The position numbers were made by a program, and so were the translations under genes. A model generated the notes under the pieces. That model made no database searches. It was not told the origin of the DNA and saw nothing but the letters and a program-made list of their open reading frames with translations. Of a DNA stretch of 64,000 bases, positions 63,044 to 64,000 are shown piece after piece; position 1 is the first letter of the stretch, and every line of letters begins with the position of its first letter. Source of the DNA: Rhodocyclaceae bacterium (lineage in GTDB: Bacteria > Pseudomonadota > Gammaproteobacteria > Burkholderiales > Rhodocyclaceae); assembly GCA_026415155.1 (NCBI GenBank), contig JAOAHQ010000040.1:1-64000 (forward strand), in the 5' to 3' direction.

Positions 63044-64000
63044 GGATGTTCGTGAATAAACTATTGATGATTTTAGCTATGCTCGGTATGCTAGCTCCCG
63101 CCGTTCAGGCCCAGCAGAAAACTGAACAGTTATTGAACAAAATAGAAAATCTGCAGGTTGCCAAGTCGGCAGGTGTGATGGTGTTGCAAATAGGATTTAG
63201 TGCTCCTTTGGTATCAAAACCGTCCTACTTTAGTATTTCAAACCCTGCTCGACTTGTATTTGATTTTCCTGGTGTCGGCAATGGGCTCGGCTACACCTCT
63301 AAAGCGATCAATGATGGAGGAATCATCAGCCTGAATGTGGTTCAGGCAGGTGATCGATCGAGGTTTGTGTTGAATCTTGAAAAGCCATTCCAATTTGAGC
63401 TGCAGCAGGAAGGAAAGCAGCTGACGATAAGTCTTATCGAAAGCGAACCTGTTGCAGCAGAGGTAGCGACATCGAAGCAAACGGTTCAGAATTTCTCAGC
63501 CATCGATGGCATGGATGAGTTACAAATCAAAAACATTCAATTCAGACGTGGCAAAGATGGGGCTGGGATCGTGGCGGTAGATTTGTCCACGAGCAATGCC
63601 GGCGTCGATGTCAGGCAACGCGGTAAAGCGATTTACGTGACATTCAAGAATGCAAAACTTCCCTCGAGGTTAAGCCAGCAGCTCGATGTCATCGATTTCG
63701 CTACTCCCGTCTCGACAGTTAAGACGCGCGCCGTCGGGTCAGATGTGAGCATGGAAATCATGCCGCAAGGGCTTTGGGAGCATGTCGCATTTCAGACGGA
63801 CAACCAATTCGTTGTCGAAGTGAGACCCGTCAAAGAAGACCCCAATAAACTGTTTCAAGGAAGCCGAGGGGGGTATCAGGGCGAACCTATCTCATTGAAT
63901 TTTCAGAATATCCCATTGCGGGAATTGTTGCATGTGTTTGCTGATATCACGAATTTCAACATCGTGGTCAGTGATTCGGTTAGTGGCAACGTTTCTTTGC
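63040..64000 (+). CDS. pilQ: Type IV pilus secretin PilQ (5' part)
   Basis: Outer-membrane secretin, cut by the window end after about 320 residues with no stop. Visible: signal peptide (LLMILAMLGMLAPAVQAQ), a first AMIN domain (FSISNPARLVFDFPGVGNGL), a second AMIN domain (about 165-265, QFRRGKDGAGIVAVDL), and the start of the STN/N0 domain (LNFQNIPLRELLHVFADIT). The ATG overlaps the pilP stop. AMIN domains bind peptidoglycan. Confidence 0.95.
   Translation, partial: MRMFVNKLLMILAMLGMLAPAVQAQQKTEQLLNKIENLQVAKSAGVMVLQIGFSAPLVSKPSYFSISNPARLVFDFPGVGNGLGYTSKAINDGGIISLNVVQAGDRSRFVLNLEKPFQFELQQEGKQLTISLIESEPVAAEVATSKQTVQNFSAIDGMDELQIKNIQFRRGKDGAGIVAVDLSTSNAGVDVRQRGKAIYVTFKNAKLPSRLSQQLDVIDFATPVSTVKTRAVGSDVSMEIMPQGLWEHVAFQTDNQFVVEVRPVKEDPNKLFQGSRGGYQGEPISLNFQNIPLRELLHVFADITNFNIVVSDSVSGNVSL

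Overview
The window reads as a GC-rich chromosome segment of a nitrogen-fixing betaproteobacterium, probably of the Rhodocyclales/Sterolibacterium/Azoarcus type. This rests on the nifV-cysE-nifW-nifZ block, the gene order ybgC-tolQRAB-pal-cpoB-queE-queC, dapF-DUF484-xerC, an ahcY gene behind an S-adenosylhomocysteine (SAH) riboswitch, mrcA divergent from pilMNOPQ, and the style of the proteins. The genus is an inference; no 16S gene is present.

Region by region. 1-2.9 kb is the end of a nif operon on the minus strand, with a NifA-type upstream site and a sigma-54-like promoter ahead of nifV. 2966-10344 is a 7.3 kb integrative element bounded by a perfect 50 bp duplication of the 3' part of tRNA-Lys(CUU). 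It carries a tyrosine integrase, a toxin-antitoxin pair fused translationally to the integrase, an AlpA-like regulator, a primase/helicase gene broken by a one-base frameshift, three small element genes, and candidate replication and arm-type sites, with no recognisable cargo or capsid genes. After two tRNA-Lys genes comes a cluster of a DUF302 protein, a secreted Met/Trp-rich protein of ten 25-residue tandem repeats, and a YeeE/YedE (TsuA-like) transporter. 14-25 kb holds queuosine genes, the Tol-Pal system, the ruvCAB operon (interrupted by a PIN toxin-antitoxin pair) and yebC. 25-34 kb holds a MazEF-like pair, a HerA-like ATPase, and a four-gene cluster of two paralogous TonB-dependent receptors, a periplasmic binding protein and a membrane diguanylate cyclase. 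33.6-40 kb concentrates methyl-cycle genes (metF, ahcY, metK) with tlyA, another toxin-antitoxin pair with a perfect operator palindrome, and an SCO1-type copper chaperone. 40-45 kb is two lipid A acyltransferases, dapF, DUF484, xerC and rlmI. 45.4-51.3 kb is a divergent zinc regulon around a palindromic Zur-type operator. 51-57 kb has hslVU, a GspE/PilB-type ATPase, lysA and lptM, and 57-64 kb has cyaY, mrcA and the start of pilMNOPQ, which is visibly poorer in G+C than the rest.

Two observations look most novel. First, a 19 bp sequence (TCGGCGCTGGCGGGACGGC, usually preceded by A and ACT or AGT) occurs at least eleven times with at most two mismatches, on both strands, between genes and inside reading frames; it looks like an undescribed dispersed repeat family. 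Second, the Met/Trp repeat protein beside a DUF302 protein and a thiosulfate-type transporter may be an undescribed envelope sulfur- or metal-handling system. All positions were read by eye; no search or alignment was run.
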